Positions 47,601-57,800 of a stretch of 64,000 nucleotides of DNA are shown here, one piece after another. This DNA is from Pomphorhynchus laevis (lineage: Eukaryota > Acanthocephala > Palaeacanthocephala > Echinorhynchida > Pomphorhynchidae), in the NCBI GenBank assembly GCA_012934845.2, contig WNNJ02000257.1, positions 124,001 to 188,000 on the forward strand, in the 5' to 3' direction. Every line of letters begins with the position of its first letter. The first letter of the stretch is position 1. The position numbers were made by a program, and so were the translations under genes. The notes under the pieces were generated by a model. The model was not told where the DNA came from. It saw only the letters and a list, made by a program, of their open reading frames with translations, and ran no database searches.

Positions 47601-50600
47601 ACGCCGATGACATTCTAATCTATGATCATGCACCCGCACATCGCATACACGATATCGGCATTTCTGCCTCCAACTGTCTTTCTTCTATCTACAAACGTCT
47701 CTTCAATCTCCATCTCGTTCTAAACGCCGAAAAGTCCAAAATAATGTGGATCCTTCCCCGTAAACCAAACATATCTCCTCCCATTGTATATTTTGCCTCA
47801 TCGATCATCCCTATAGTCCACAATCTCACTTTCTTAGGCTTCCATTTCGATGATCACCTTTCCCTTAAACCCTTCGTCCGTGACAAGGTCCGCTCGTCTA
47901 ACTTAATTCTTCGTGACATCCGCCGTATCCGCCCCCTTATCGACTTCCGTTCTTGTATGTCTCTTCTTTCATCGCTTCTTTTCCCTAAAATCGATTACTG
48001 CCTTAGCCTTTTCGCCAATTCTCCAAAATCCATCATCCTACCCCTACAACGAATAATCAACACCGCCGTTCGAGTGCTCTTTCGTATCCGTCGCTTAGAC
48101 CACACATCCACATATTTTGCCCAACTGTCCTGGCCCACCATCCACATCCGCATCAAACTCCGCCTTCTTCTCGTTACCTTTCGTCTCATCGCTGTCGGCT
48201 CCCCATCGTTCATCAACCTTCCTTTCTTAGACGATACTCGCCCCAACTCGATATCGCTTCGTTCCTGTCATACCCTCTTACTCCACGTTCCTAATTACTC
48301 CAACAACTACGGTCTCCGATCCTTTCTCGTCGCCGCCTCACTCGCCTGGAATCAGCTCCCTCTCGACGTCCGCCGCGCTCCGTCCTTTATCACATTCAAA
48401 CACCTCCTCCGTTCACTCCTTCTCGACACCTGATTCACAGTTTTGTTTTGTTGTGGTCATGTAAGCGTACGCTGGCACGCATTTGCCACGTTAAAATAAA
48501 TCCTTTTTTAGTAAGTATATTGTCATAAAACAGTAGTATGTTTTATATTCTAGTTTGTATATTGTAATTACTAGTTAGTATATTGTCATAAAATGATCAA
48601 TAATATGGAAGAAATTCGACACAAAAATGTGTCCGGATTTGATCAACAATACGGAAGAAATTCAACACAAATATGAGCCGAGATTTGATAAACAACACGG
48701 AAGAAAATCGACAGAAATATGTGTCAAGATTTGATCAACAACAAGGAAGAAGTTCAACATATGTGTCAAGATTTGATCAACAACACGGAAGAAGTTCGAC
48801 ACAAATATGTGCCGAGATTTAATCAATAGCACGGAAGAAATTCGACACATGTTTCGAGATTTGATCAACAACACGGAAGAAATTTGACGCATGTTTGGAG
48901 ATCTGACCAACAATACGGAAGAAAATCGACACAAATATGTGTCGAGATTTGATCAACAACACGGAAGAAATTCGACACATGTTTCAAGATTCGATCAACA
49001 ATACGGAAGAAATTTGACAAATGTTTGGAGATCTGACTAACAATACGGAAGAAAATCGACACAAATATGTGTCGAGATTTGATCAACAACACGGAAGACA
49101 TTCGACACATGTTTGGAGATCTGACCAACAATACGGAAGAAAATCGACACAAATATGTGTCGAGATTTGACCAACAACACGGAAGAAATCCGATACATGT
49201 GTCGAGATTTGATCAACAACACGGAAGAAATTCAATACATGTGTCGAGATTTGATCAACAATATGTAAGAAAATCGACGCATGTTTGGAGATCTGACCAA
49301 CAATATGGAAGAAAATCGACACAAATATGTGTCGAGATTTGATCAACAACACGGAAGAAATTGGACACATGTTTGGAGATCTGACCAACAATATGGAAGA
49401 AAACCGACACAAATATGTGTCGAGATGTGATCAACAGCACGGAAGAAATTCGATACATGTGTTGATATTTAATCAGCAACACTGAAGAAATTCTACACAA
49501 ATGTAGAATAGACAAATATTAGAAAATAGAGAAATATGTGTCAAATGTGTGTCAAACAGGAAAATATTCGTAATTAAATTTGTATACTTGTAATTGTAAC
49601 TTTGTACAGCATGCTATTAGTTTCTGCATTATTTTCGATTTATTTTCGTTCAATTTAAAGCTCATACTTCCACTTTTGATATTATTGTACACGCCTTACT
49701 GACTGCAATGAAACGACTAAATATTATTCTTTTGCGAAGAAGTCCATCTACCTTGACAATATCAGTGGTAAGCTTTAATTGGTTATATATTTGTCATAAG
49801 GTATATATTTGTCATTTGGTATATTTATGTTTAGCATGGAATAGAACATAATTTTAAACTTCTGCATATAATTGAATTCCTAATGAGCAGTTCCTGTAAA
49901 ATCCATCTAATTGAATGAATATATTATACATCCCGTATAAACTTAATGGTTGGTTCAATAATTGTAAGACAATCTAAATTTAGCAACCGATGCCATTCGT
50001 TGTTCCCTAGTACATCTACCAACGAATAATCTGATTTGGTTGACAGGAAGTATATCTTAAGCTTATCAATTAGTGAATAAAAGTTAATAGCTTTAGAGGC
50101 TACACGATTAGCGTGTGTATAGTGTCGGTTTATAAGGTTAGGAATTGAAGAATTGTCGTCATCGATAGAACACTTTACGATTGCATCAGAGTCCATTCCA
50201 CTAAGCTGCCGGACTTTGCCTATAAAAACGCATTTATGAGCATCACCACTTGAAACCATTGACACAAATATATTGTTAATATTCTTTTGCATTGTGTTGT
50301 CATCCGTATTAATGGTAATAAAAAACTCAGAAAATGGATCAAAAACGTCGCCAGTGTTTAACCAATATCTAAGCTGTTGATTCAGAACAAATAAACAGTC
50401 AGTGTTTATGTTTTCGATAAGCTCGTCAAGTTCCAGGTTACCGGTACGCCTTCGTAGACCGTCTAGCAAGGTTACAAATTTGTTTTCCTTTACAAGCGGA
50501 TTAATTTTTTGATAAAGATCGTTAAATAACGGTAGTTTTATTCTGACGTACGTTTCAATAAGCACTAGACCGTCGCTATTAGATTCTAAAATGTCCTTCT

Positions 50601-50832
50601 CAAGTTTAACAAGATCTGAGATATATTCATCAATTACATGACGCTGTAGAGATTTGGCGAAAGCAATGCGATACAAGCTTTCCGCATTGGTATTTTGGTT
50701 TATGATCTCAACAAACTGTTTATACTTCTCTCCGATCAGAAAAATTTCACGTCCCTTACTGCAATCATGCGTGTCCTGATTAAAGCCAAGTAATCCATAC
50801 AATAAGCTACTTGAATGCATCATCTTCAACAT
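41614..50832 (-). CDS. TUBGCP4: gamma-tubulin complex component 4 (GCP4 / Grip75-like), 3 exons
   Basis: Exons on the minus strand: 50832-49930 (301 codons), 49772-49700 and 42206-41614. Joined, they give 522 codons plus stop. Exon 1 follows the GCP4 N-terminus without extension: SSSLLYGLLGFNQDTHD, EKYKQFVEIINQNTN, LVLIETYVRIKLPLFNDLYQ, then YWLNTGDVFDPFSEFFITIN, the GCP 'W...G...D...EFFI' signature, and HKCVFIGKVRQLSG (human ILFVGESVQ). Exon 3 carries the C-terminal gamma-tubulin-binding GRIP2 part (FFTHQQMMFFLCNLLNYLYT, NALEKFSSKIRHSCLID, QQFGCCVKDIFALLTSVNDC). GCP4 is a spoke of the gamma-tubulin ring complex that nucleates microtubules at centrosomes. Donors are GTATAA and GTAAGG; the exon 3 acceptor (TCTAAAG) is weak, so the junction at codons 324-327 is the least certain part. 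The protein is shorter than human GCP4 (667 aa). Start: first ATG after an in-frame stop. Intron 2 (7.5 kb) holds a LINE and a minisatellite. Confidence 0.85.
42207..44888. other. GCP4 intron 2, left part
   Basis: No coding exon recognised. It contains a triplicated patch at 43600-44120 (listed separately) and a short tandem phrase TAAGTAGAAATAGTCATCTA near 42610-42680. The rest is AT-rich. Confidence 0.4.
43600..44120. repeat. interleaved local duplications
   Basis: TTCGTTATCTATGTATGGTT (about 43686) returns near 44007. CAGGCAGAACTATAAATGCT (43816) returns near 43942. ACAGATTTCAGGAAAATTTT (about 43858) returns near 44078. The copies form a patch of overlapping duplications of about 120-330 bp. 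Small open frames here are shared between copies and show no known protein. Confidence 0.6.
44954..45571 (+). CDS. LINE ORF1 protein (205 codons, probably 5' truncated)
   Basis: Ser/Pro-rich start, then an RRM-like ORF1 core (RDRCVIVTNITPS, VSAFRSILSYIVP, VAFIRLNKSSQSNPSQPPLL, KIVFKHRSHASSVLSQRFKL) and a basic C-terminus (SSARIEKRRREENGE). LINE ORF1 proteins bind RNA and chaperone nucleic acids during retrotransposition. The stop at 45571 lies 36 bp past the ORF2 ATG at 45535 in another frame, so the two ORFs overlap and ORF2 may be reached by re-initiation or ribosomal shifting. The 14165 copy shows that more ORF1 sequence existed upstream. Confidence 0.75.
   Translation: MPPSLLSLSSMSPVVKPNPSKSSTASSSIVISLTHVSRPPLRKRFASRDRCVIVTNITPSNSLSPQAHLDHDVSAFRSILSYIVPADKPSFFKDISPVAFIRLNKSSQSNPSQPPLLKIVFKHRSHASSVLSQRFKLMSSSTTRIFPDRAPSEIAKISSARIEKRRREENGETSLAIRNIDGNFQVVHTRPKIRWRSISPMCLLH
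45535..46422 (+). CDS. LINE ORF2, APE-type endonuclease part
   Basis: Residues 1-295 of ORF2. Motifs in order: LLNTISILNKSDLILKLF (N-terminal strand; the usual Asn is kept), IDLFCLTESWHSDTDD (catalytic Glu in TESW), LVLGDFNIRLDRP (catalytic D and N), ALDIIAVPDHF, and DPGLSDHFLITLDL (catalytic SDH). This enzyme nicks target DNA to prime reverse transcription. The frame ends at 46422; RT continues in another frame from about 46390, so one frameshift separates the two in this copy. Confidence 0.85.
   Translation: MALHLSYVSSPLVSFATAHGFRLGLLNTISILNKSDLILKLFTKQSIDLFCLTESWHSDTDDLSIRRLLSAGCSLVESARPLSSCPSKSSNHGGIVAFARYPASLHKINTPFSPCSFELLTCRYSNPIILDLAIVYRPGSSAPTALFFTELADLLSHCSLSSIPSLVLGDFNIRLDRPSFTDSIRFINILSNYNYKLISTAPTHILGGALDIIAVPDHFAAHTSLSISDPGLSDHFLITLDLARNHTPPHTPTILRRPWRNLDLSSYPLCLTQIVSIITHNNIFISSRSRLSFRL
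46390..48433 (+). CDS. LINE ORF2, reverse transcriptase part
   Basis: The open frame formally extends back to 46151, but before about 46390 it only shadows the endonuclease. Order: connecting region (RAPWFDIQCLLSKRRLRHAF), SSYRPISLLPTLSKLLERL (RT 1-2), FQSAFRSNHSTEIACIKVYN, VLISLDLSSAFDIVDHSVLL (motif A), GVPQGSVLGPLLFSLLLGDL (motif B), NVMQYADDILIYDHA (motif C, YADD), TFLGFHFDDHLSLKPFVRDK (thumb) and a conserved tail ending LLRSLLLDT. All catalytic residues are present. No RNase H domain. Confidence 0.92.
48590..49500. repeat. minisatellite, mixed long (about 46 bp) and short (about 38 bp) units
   Basis: About 20 units built from GATTTGATCAACAACACGGA, AGAAATTCGACA and either CAAATATGTGTCGA (long) or TGTTTGGAGATCTGACC (short). 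Each unit contains a TGATCA or GATCTGA element and the palindromic word ACACAAATATGTGT. Long and short units partly alternate, giving a higher-order pattern around 48890-49440. It is in GCP4 intron 2, right after the LINE 3' end. Open frames appear on both strands because the units lack stops, not because of coding. Confidence 0.9.
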
Positions 50833-51886
50833 TTGGTAATATATGCAATTAATTTAATTATAGTTAACTAAATTGATAGACTACTGAACGATGTGAATTG
50901 TTAAGGTATTAGTTATTTAATTGAAATAATATCTACAAGATATTTAATCAATAAGTAATCAATTAGGTTAAAATTTGACAAAAAACATTTCAACATATGA
51001 AATTATGATTTTTTCATTATTTGAAAACAATATAATGTGATATTTTTATACGGGATAATGGAACAATGAATCGAAACTGCCAGTAGAATTATGATTGTCT
51101 TTTCATATTAACTTTTTTAATCGTCTAGCAAGCGACCCCGTCAATCCCTACTAGTAAGAAACATGTCGCTAAAAGATTATTATTGTGTATAAATATTGCA
51201 AAACTTTTATATTTTATGAATGTGTCGTACAAAGATTGAATTGCTGGTACGATAAAAACAGTTGGTATAATGATTTTACATCGTCGGCCGGTATTCTTTA
51301 TTAAGATTCAGAGGGCATAAGAAATTGTTACGAAAAAAGAACGTATAATCCAAGACATGAAACTAAGATCAAAAGGTCACTATAAGTGTTACCAATTTAA
51401 AAACTTTAATCATATAATACATAAATTCAGCGATAAAGTTTGCCACTTTTCATCATTCCGCTTTATTGCTAACTAGAAAAGTGTTTCTTACGTATTAGCT
51501 GTTATGACAAAATCATTTCCTTTGAAATACATATCAAAAAAGCAGTTTCCATGTGAATAAATATAGCAGAACCTTCCTAAATCAATGAAATGGCATACTT
51601 TAATGTTTATATTTTTAAATGAATTTAATTAAAATAAATATCTAATAAATTAATTTATAATTATATTACATTAATTTTAATTAATAGAATATCATTTAAT
51701 AATTTAATTTTTATATTTAACCGACTATATCTTAAAAACGATATCTCGAAATGAATTTTGAAAGTGGATTTTAAATTGCATATCCTAACCTGTTAATTAA
51801 TGCTGATTTACAACTTAATTATGAACAAATAATAAATATAAAATATTGTGATTAATATAAAGCTATAAGGGTAATCATATTGTATT
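50833..51886. other. stonin-GCP4 intergenic spacer
   Basis: About 1.05 kb between the stonin stop and the GCP4 ATG, both genes on the minus strand. AT-rich. It must contain the stonin 3' end and the GCP4 promoter and 5' UTR, but no element of either is distinct enough to call. Confidence 0.4.
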
Positions 51887-54800
51887 TCAGTGCCCTCGTT
51901 GATTTGTTTGTAAGAACTTATTGTCCATTTTCAAAGAATCCTGAGACCAGTTATCACTTGAGCTGGATCGATAATCGGTTTTATAACTGAGGGACATGGT
52001 GTCATCACTTTGTTCAATCGAATCCTCAAAATGTTGACCATCGTCTGCTTCTGCTTCATCGCGATTTATTGCGCTAAAGTCTATTGTTACGAAACTGCGC
52101 TTCTTCAGGTATTTAATGCCTGGAAGTCGAACTTTATTCGTATCACATATCGAAATCGAACGAATCTAAATAGAAAGTTTGCGTAAATTTTTAGTTTAAA
52201 AATGTACAAAGGCTTTGTAACCTCGCGTTATATGCATGAAAGAACATCAACGGATGTTTACTATCCAACAGCCGATACTATTCTGATAGCTCATATTAAA
52301 GCAAGTACACGCAGAATAATGATGTGTTCAGAAATTTTCGGTAGATGCTTTAGAGCTTTTATTTCGTGGCACGATATCATGGTGCATAGCAAAAGATAAT
52401 CTTAATATAAATGAACTTCTATTTGCATTTGTGTTTTTATCGAGTGTCTTATTGTGCAGTAGGAGACAAAATATTTCAATTGTCATTATTCTTCAGCCTT
52501 TGTCCCGCTTTGAGGCGGGGTCGGATATGCGAGATTTAGCCCTCCATTTCGCCCTATCTTGAGCCTGGTCTGGGTAAAGTCCAGATGCCATCAGATCTGT
52601 ATGAATGCCATCTAGCCATCGTCGCTTGAATCGACATCTCAGACGTTTGCCTATGATCTTGTAATTTAAGGCGTTCTTTGCAAGGGAGCAATTTTTTACT
52701 TCGCAGTACGTGGCCGTACCACCGGATTCTGGCTTCTTGCATTTTGCTCACGATTTGAGCGACCCCGTATCTTTGGAGGATATCCATAGATATGATAGGA
52801 GTATGAGATAAGTAGTATGATATCTTAAATAGCTTATTTGAAAGAAGTAAGAGATATTAAAAAAAATAGATTTATGTTTTATGGATATGTTAGGCGAAAG
52901 GTGTATACAAACTTACACATTTGACACTTCAAATTGCAGAAATATTGTAAACTTGTATAGATTAGTTGATCAACATCGATGTCAAGATCATCGCTGCTGG
53001 CGGTATTAGAAAATGCAAATTATATAAAAAACAAAAAACATCTATGATTGTGACTCTGAATATACCGAGGAAAATAACATTTAATGATAAATAGGATGGT
53101 ATTGTAATACAGTAATATGAATACAACGGAGCATACCAGGCTTCACCGCGATATTGATACACAAAATTCAAAATTAGTTAGTATATCAAGATAAATTTCC
53201 ATTCTATTGATAAATGATGTAGTGAATCAAAACATTTTATTGGTGAGTAGCCTCGAAAATTAAAACTGATCAGTTCAACCCTAAAGAAATATTTGTTTCT
53301 TAATTTTTTTTACTTTCTGAATATACCATAATTGCATTTAGAAAAATGATATTTAGTAAAAAATATGCCTTTTATTAATCCAGATTCAAAGACTTTACAA
53401 AAGATTAATCCAAATCAAATATGTTGCTAATATAAAATTGCAATATTTGGTATACTAAATTGCCGATTTCACTACCAGACGCTTTACAGAACCATTTATA
53501 GGATCAATAACAAATATTTAGTCGAAAATATAATATATCCGTTTTAGGAGTTACACCGGCACAATGACTATATCAAACGAAATAAACATATGTTACACGA
53601 AGTTGAAATCATTAAACTTTGCAATTTCTAACAAATAGGTAATTTAATCAGTGAACATGCAACATGATTAGACTATATAATCGACATATACACATAGCAG
53701 CTAAGTAGAATGAACACCAAATGACACAACATAAATCTTGCCTGGAAGTTGGAGGCAACAAGTGTGTCTACATGATAGCGAATGTTAACCGGAATATTAA
53801 CAGTCTTGTCGAATTCGGTATTTGAAGGATTATTTAACGGTAATTGCAGCAAGAGACTATGTTGTCGACACATATCTTAATAATTTAAATATATATTTTT
53901 GGTAAATGTTTCGCATTAACAACAATTTAAAGATAAAAACAATTAAGCGATAGTCGTTATTAATGATAAATAACATATATGTAATATCGGTATGTATATG
54001 TAACTAATCTATTAGTTACATAATAATAAATAATTCGACAGCTATATTTGTTTAAATATTGAGAACATTTCATAAACTATTTTAGAGACGATTTTAAATT
54101 TCGATATGTGACAATTCCATGTCAGAATGGAATAAGCAACATTATTGAATGTTAGCAACATTATAAGTTGCTATAATTAGGCATGCATGTGATATCCATT
54201 TAAATGAGTAAAAGTAAAGCGATGATATACATTTGGATGCATATCAACCACACTAATTATATGATATCTCGATTTAAATTCGACAGCATAATTTTTTGAT
54301 CAAATCAGATTGATCTTCTAGCTGATATTTAAAAATTTGAAGAAACAAATATATAAAGTTAAAATGAAATTCCAAGTATTAAAATTTTATTAATGTTGTC
54401 TTAAAATGTATATTGGCTAGTTTCGAAAATATTATTCATCAATTTATCAATTTTCTTTATCAATTTGTGTAGATAAAAGCAATTTAAAATTTTACCATCA
54501 TTTTTCCGTGGAAAATTCGCGACCCTCCAAATCACTAATCCGGCATTGAAATCACTAAATACACGACCAATTGTCTTGTAGTAAGTGAAACAAGAGCTAC
54601 TGTTCAAGAGTTTCACACTGTGCGATGATTGGAACATGTCACCAATACCCTAATTCACAGCATTTATAGAGAAAGTAGATAAAAACTAATGCGTACCTTT
54701 CGAGATCGCCGATTTGTTACTGTCTGTACCATCGATTGACGTCTACTAATCTTTGTCTGCATTTTTTGTAAGTAAGTTGAAGGTATAGTAATCGTTATTA

Positions 54801-57800
54801 CAACGTCTTTAAGCTGATATTTATTATTTGCATATTTATGCATTGTCGACAATAACAGCGTTAAATCTAGTCGAAAGTGCAACACACTTTTGATTTGTAT
54901 TATCTTAGAGGTTGTCTAAAAAACAGAAAAATGATCATTAACTAACAAAATTATTATTTTAATATCAAATTGGATAAAGAATGAAAGTTGGTCGAAATTA
55001 CATATGCAAATCTAGATTACTCTTTTGTAAAAACATGACATGGAAGAATTTACAACATAAATTAAGCATTTTATACACGAAAGAATTCCACTGTTATAAT
55101 AAACAACTAAAGGAAAGAATTACTCCAATATTTACAAAAGAGTGTGATTATTGATCATTTTTAAGGTGCTGTAATTAATAAGTGATAATTAAGGGCTTTC
55201 CATTTTGTCAAAATTTAATATAAACACCGAAGTGCAAAAGAATCAAATCGCAAAGTTTAAACCAATCCCTATTTTATAGTATATTTGCAATAGGACTCTG
55301 AACACAAACTTTGAAGAGTAAAAATTGAAAAGCTGACAAAAATAAAACTTTCAATGAACACTTACACATAAATGTGGCTTGTAATTAGGAGGCAATGTTA
55401 TATGTAAACGAGCGATTTCAAGATACTTTCCAGAATTTGCACAGTACTTCAATATTCCATCATTTTTGAAAGCGATTTGGTCTATAAATGATGATAACTC
55501 AATTTTGGTATAGTCGCACCATTCATCGCTATTTTCTGCATTTACAATATCCTCTCGGCAAACTACCTCACCACCTTTCCTTTTCATATCATTGATGCCA
55601 AGATATATATTGACTTGCTCGTTCATAACTTGATTAACTGTATTTATTCGAATCAAACACGATTGCGATTGCTGTTGTGAGTTTAAGCAAAAACGTAACT
55701 CCTCTTTCACGTATATTTTCAATACAATTTCAGTTCCCTTTAAAATATCACAAGTATTATTGAAATTTGGCTGCTCAAAGGCATTATTGAAAAACGCATC
55801 ATCAATAAATTGGCGTAGCTCATCAAGAACAGCGTAACTTGTAGACGCCAATTTAATAACTTCTGAGGTTATAGTGTGATGCGCCGATGTGTAAATATGG
55901 GTTCGCCGACTGCCAGCTCCATCTTTAATCGGAGCTCGTAGTATGCGTCGAAGAAAGCTACTGGCACCGTAGTAGGACTGAGGATAATCCACAATATACT
56001 CTTCGAATATCTTAGAATACAAAACGCAATATTGAAATTGATAAATGCTTTAAAAATCACTGTCAAAAAACGTTTCAAATTAGAATTTACGTAAAAAGTT
56101 TGAAAATGATCATTATATTTTACAAATCCATAATTCATCATTGCTAAAACATGGATAGCGTAAATTACTTATAATGTATGGATATTCCTATATTGCTGTA
56201 AGATACTATAAAATACGTATATTATTTACGTATTATACATGCTGTCAAAATGAAAATAAACAATATTTAAAATAATATATAATATATATCGATAATATAG
56301 GCAAATGCTAATGAAATGGTGTTTGAAATGTATGGTGTTGATCCCGCGTTTACGAAGGATCAACAGAAGGATCAACAGAAGCAATTTACGAAGGATCAAC
56401 AGAAGCAGCTCCAGAAAATTGCCAAATTATTGTAATTTTCTGAAGATGCTAACAGAGGTTAGCTAAATATCAAATAAATTTTCCTTTTTTGATCCAGCTC
56501 CGATAATTCTTTATCAATAATGGATAATTATTAACTATTTAAAATCAGTTGACTGCTATTGTCATCCGGGCAAAAATGGTTTTACAATAGAACAGTATTT
56601 GATTGTTACATTAACCACTTAACTATATACACAATGAAATAAATTATTCAATATAATCGAAATGGTGGTCATATTTATAAGCAAAAATATGTTAGAAAAT
56701 CGATCATAGGTGCTTCTAGGTAAATTATACAAACCAAGATATTAAAACAGCAGTTGCGACTTTTTAATCAAATAGATTGGCCACGTTAGTGATACTCACG
56801 ATTTAGGTAATCCAAAAAAGTGTTTCAATTTTAGTCTTTGATACTTTGTTTAAATGAAATTCTAAAACAGTTAACAGTAATATTTTAACAATAACGTAAT
56901 CTTAAAATAACGAAATTTTTTCACTTTTAGTCTTTGGTGCTTTGTTTAAATACTAGATCTAAACAGATAATCTTTAGATTTAAATAAGAACTTTAGAATT
57001 TAATAATTTCAATTCTGTCTATTATTTAACTTTGACGTTTATTTTAAATGACGTTTATTCTAAATTTCAATTTTTTATTTTAACTTGATTTAAATTATAT
57101 AAAATCTAAAAACAATTATTAATTTTATTATTTAATTATTAAATTTTGATTTAGCATTATTATGTTTTGTTTATTTTATAATTATATTAAATACGTAGAC
57201 TCAGTTAGCTGATTTGATTTGATATAAGAATCTGGAGCTGATTATAAATATTCTTTTGCCACAATTGTTATCGTGTTGACTCTAAGTTACAACTACATAA
57301 CTTTTAACAAAGTGCTTATAAGCTAAGTACTAACACAGCTACGTGTTTACCTTCAACACAAAGAGTATTCCACACGGCTGCTGTCGCAATATGATATCCG
57401 ATATTTTAAAATTTGGTCGAACATCGACTTCGGTAAACATTCTTCCGTCATCTTCATTCGCAAATAGTTTTATTTGATTTTTGATATGTTGTAATCTCAG
57501 ACAAACAGGTTTCCACCATCGCCGCTGTGTGGAATCGCTAAATCGTTGTAATGCCTGACGGTAAAGCATTGTCGTTGTGGAAAAATGATCTCGAGAGCTT
57601 TTGACTAACGGAACACGGATCAAGACGGCTAGATTGCGTAATTCTTTAAAATTATCAATATTTTTCAATAGTTCGTTGCTTCGGATACCATCTTTATAAT
57701 TAGAACACTCTTCCACAAAATCGATAGTATGATCAAACAACTTTCCTTCTATTTCTTCTTGCTCTTTAACTTTAGCTGATGAAGTTTCGTCAAAGGCTTC

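Larger units (their letters stand above)
44889..48515 (+). mobile_element. L2-like LINE, best-preserved copy
   Basis: About 3.6 kb inside GCP4 intron 2, opposite to that gene. It begins within ORF1 (relative to the longer copy at 14165-18205) and runs to the family 3' end GTAAGCGTACGCTGGCACGC (48462-48481) and AATAAATCC. ORF1, endonuclease and RT are all open apart from one frameshift near 46.4 kb. C-rich and T-rich on the plus strand, unlike its surroundings. Family features: HSTEIACIKVYND, AFDIVDHSVLL, SFLLGDL-type loop and QYADDILIY, which place it in the L2/CR1 group. It is the youngest L2-like copy in the window. Confidence 0.93.

Noticed and set aside
48590-49500. CRISPR-like array
   Set aside because: Units are contiguous and the varying parts are related to each other, with no unique spacers. 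The genome is eukaryotic.
48662-49515. Several overlapping open frames on both strands of the minisatellite (repeats of SSVLLIKSRH and similar)
   Set aside because: Unit length is not a multiple of three in general, frames differ between neighbouring units, and openness on both strands follows from the unit sequence.
52202-52399. Plus-strand frame of 65 codons opposite stonin intron 6
   Set aside because: No recognisable protein, no splice or promoter context, and antisense to a well-supported gene.
52962-53171. Frame with QYRGEAWYAPLYSYY as a stonin exon
   Set aside because: No AG acceptor precedes it, and the exon at 52165-51887 supplies the missing stonin C-terminal strand in phase.
55869-56141. 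Alternative frame with a good acceptor (TTTTTTGACAG) as stonin exon 3 start
   Set aside because: It leads into the wrong frame for the mu-homology domain. The acceptor at 56011 keeps phase and alignment.
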